NCBI GenBank assembly: GCA_951804985.1
Contig: OX638135.1
Coordinates: 40,061,117 to 40,125,116, forward strand
DNA length: 64,000 bases
Direction of reading: 5' to 3'
From: Dryomyza anilis
Lineage: Eukaryota; Arthropoda; Insecta; Diptera; Dryomyzidae
Below the pieces are notes generated by a model. The model was not told the DNA's origin and searched no databases. It saw only the letters and a program-made list of their open reading frames with translations. Within the stretch, counting starts at the first letter, position 1. The number at the start of each line of letters is the position of its first letter. Both the position numbers and the translations under genes were made by a program. Of the stretch, positions 63,354 through 64,000 are shown one piece after another.

Positions 63354-63991
63354 TGTTGTATATCAGAAATACTTTTTCTTTTAGTTTGAAAAATCTGCAC
63401 ATCGCTAGTAAGCACAATATCATATTCATATTAATCATAATAATGTAACACCAAAAATGCTTACTGTTATGCATGCATTCGTATTTTTCTCATACACTTA
63501 TTTGATACACTTACTCTTATACACATATGATGACAACAACAAATGTATTGATTGTAATGTGAGCCTCATCAGGTAGCACCTGCATGCGGCGTACAGGGAA
63601 CTAAAGCACATAGAAGTTTTTCTCACGATCACCCCAATACGAATTGATTATTTCACAATATGATGACACTCATATCTGGTGTTTGTAAATATTGGTGCGA
63701 CCGAGGTGATGAGTAGAGGTTAAGAATATATTTTAAGTTGGATAAGATTTTAACTGCCTTAGAGTGCAGACGTGTTTCTTTTATAAGTTAAACAATAATG
63801 TTAATATTAAAATAGAACTTTCAATTAAATAAAAGTATGTCTTGGAAGAAAAGACTTGTTTGAATTATTTCGGTTAATAAAAATGGAACTTCAACGTTGG
63901 ACATTCTCTGGTAGGACATCATGGGTAATTATAAATGGAACGTTGCGACATTTGGCCTCACGCCTAAGCAACGGACATTTTAATTACAACA
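63354..63991 (+). repeat. 3' LTR, 638 bp
   Basis: Nearly identical to 49463-50100. Directly followed by CCAT. The window ends nine bases later. Confidence 0.92.
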
Positions 63992-64000
63992 CCATTTCGT

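Larger units (their letters stand above)
49463..63991 (+). mobile_element. Errantivirus-family gypsy element without visible env, 14.5 kb with insertions
   Basis: LTRs 49463-50100 and 63354-63991 are each 638 bp and differ by only about five bases. The target duplication is CCAT on both sides (49459-49462, 63992-63995). PBS, gag, pol and purine tract are in the usual order. Pol proteins closely match those of 20953-34150, so the two are sister subfamilies. A LINE (54497-58444) interrupts pol at the RNase H/integrase junction and a Helitron (60788-62648) occupies the 3' region. No env frame, signal peptide or transmembrane segment is seen after pol. Confidence 0.9.

Overview
The window is AT-rich, transposon-dense eukaryotic DNA. 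It most likely comes from pericentromeric or otherwise repeat-rich chromatin of a brachyceran fly. The reasons are env-bearing gypsy-type retrotransposons primed by tRNA-Ser, an mdg3-like element primed by tRNA-Leu, jockey/CR1-like LINEs, six copies of a GTCY-containing mini-me-like dipteran repeat, and a 59-bp intron of the short kind flies use. I recognise no ordinary host gene. Almost everything is a mobile element, and many sit inside one another.

Layout. 73-7286 is an element (A) with 14-bp inverted ends and a perfect 8-bp target duplication, hosting a broken mdg3-like gypsy element (137-5710, minus). 7647-9413 is a broken MULE/NOF-like transposase. 11.2-16.7 kb holds remnants of a Polinton/Maverick: a tandem array, a spacer, an unassigned coding fragment, an adenovirus-type protease and a double-jelly-roll major capsid protein. 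An errantivirus fragment, a TA-flanked element and a foldback element interrupt them. A second protease fragment with the same spacer lies inverted at 45.9-47.1 kb.

19665-41665 is one 22-kb element (B, 8-bp duplication ATTTAAAG) made large by nesting. It contains a minus-strand LINE (20237-35798). The LINE is split by a 13.2-kb errantivirus (20953-34150, 4-bp duplication). The errantivirus gag gene is in turn split by another 8-bp-duplication element (C, 30935-32275). The same errantivirus carries, antisense between pol and env, a small three-exon gene (24431-25104) with consensus splice sites and no recognised homologue. A fourth element of the A/B/C type, D, is at 41975-43341.

49463-63991 is a second, plus-strand errantivirus of the same family, complete with LTRs, PBS and PPT. 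It carries gag and pol but no visible env. A full-length LINE with an intact 962-codon ORF (54497-58444) interrupts pol, and a Helitron (60788-62648) loaded with about 70 copies of a 15-bp minisatellite sits in the 3' region.

The most rewarding points are: (1) elements A-D, which share hAT-like ends and 8-bp duplications but each carry their own low-complexity subterminal repeat; (2) the antisense spliced gene inside an errantivirus; (3) the Polinton capsid and protease relics with inverted flanking arms; (4) the order of insertions, which can be read directly from target duplications. All identifications come from reading motifs by eye; no database search was run.
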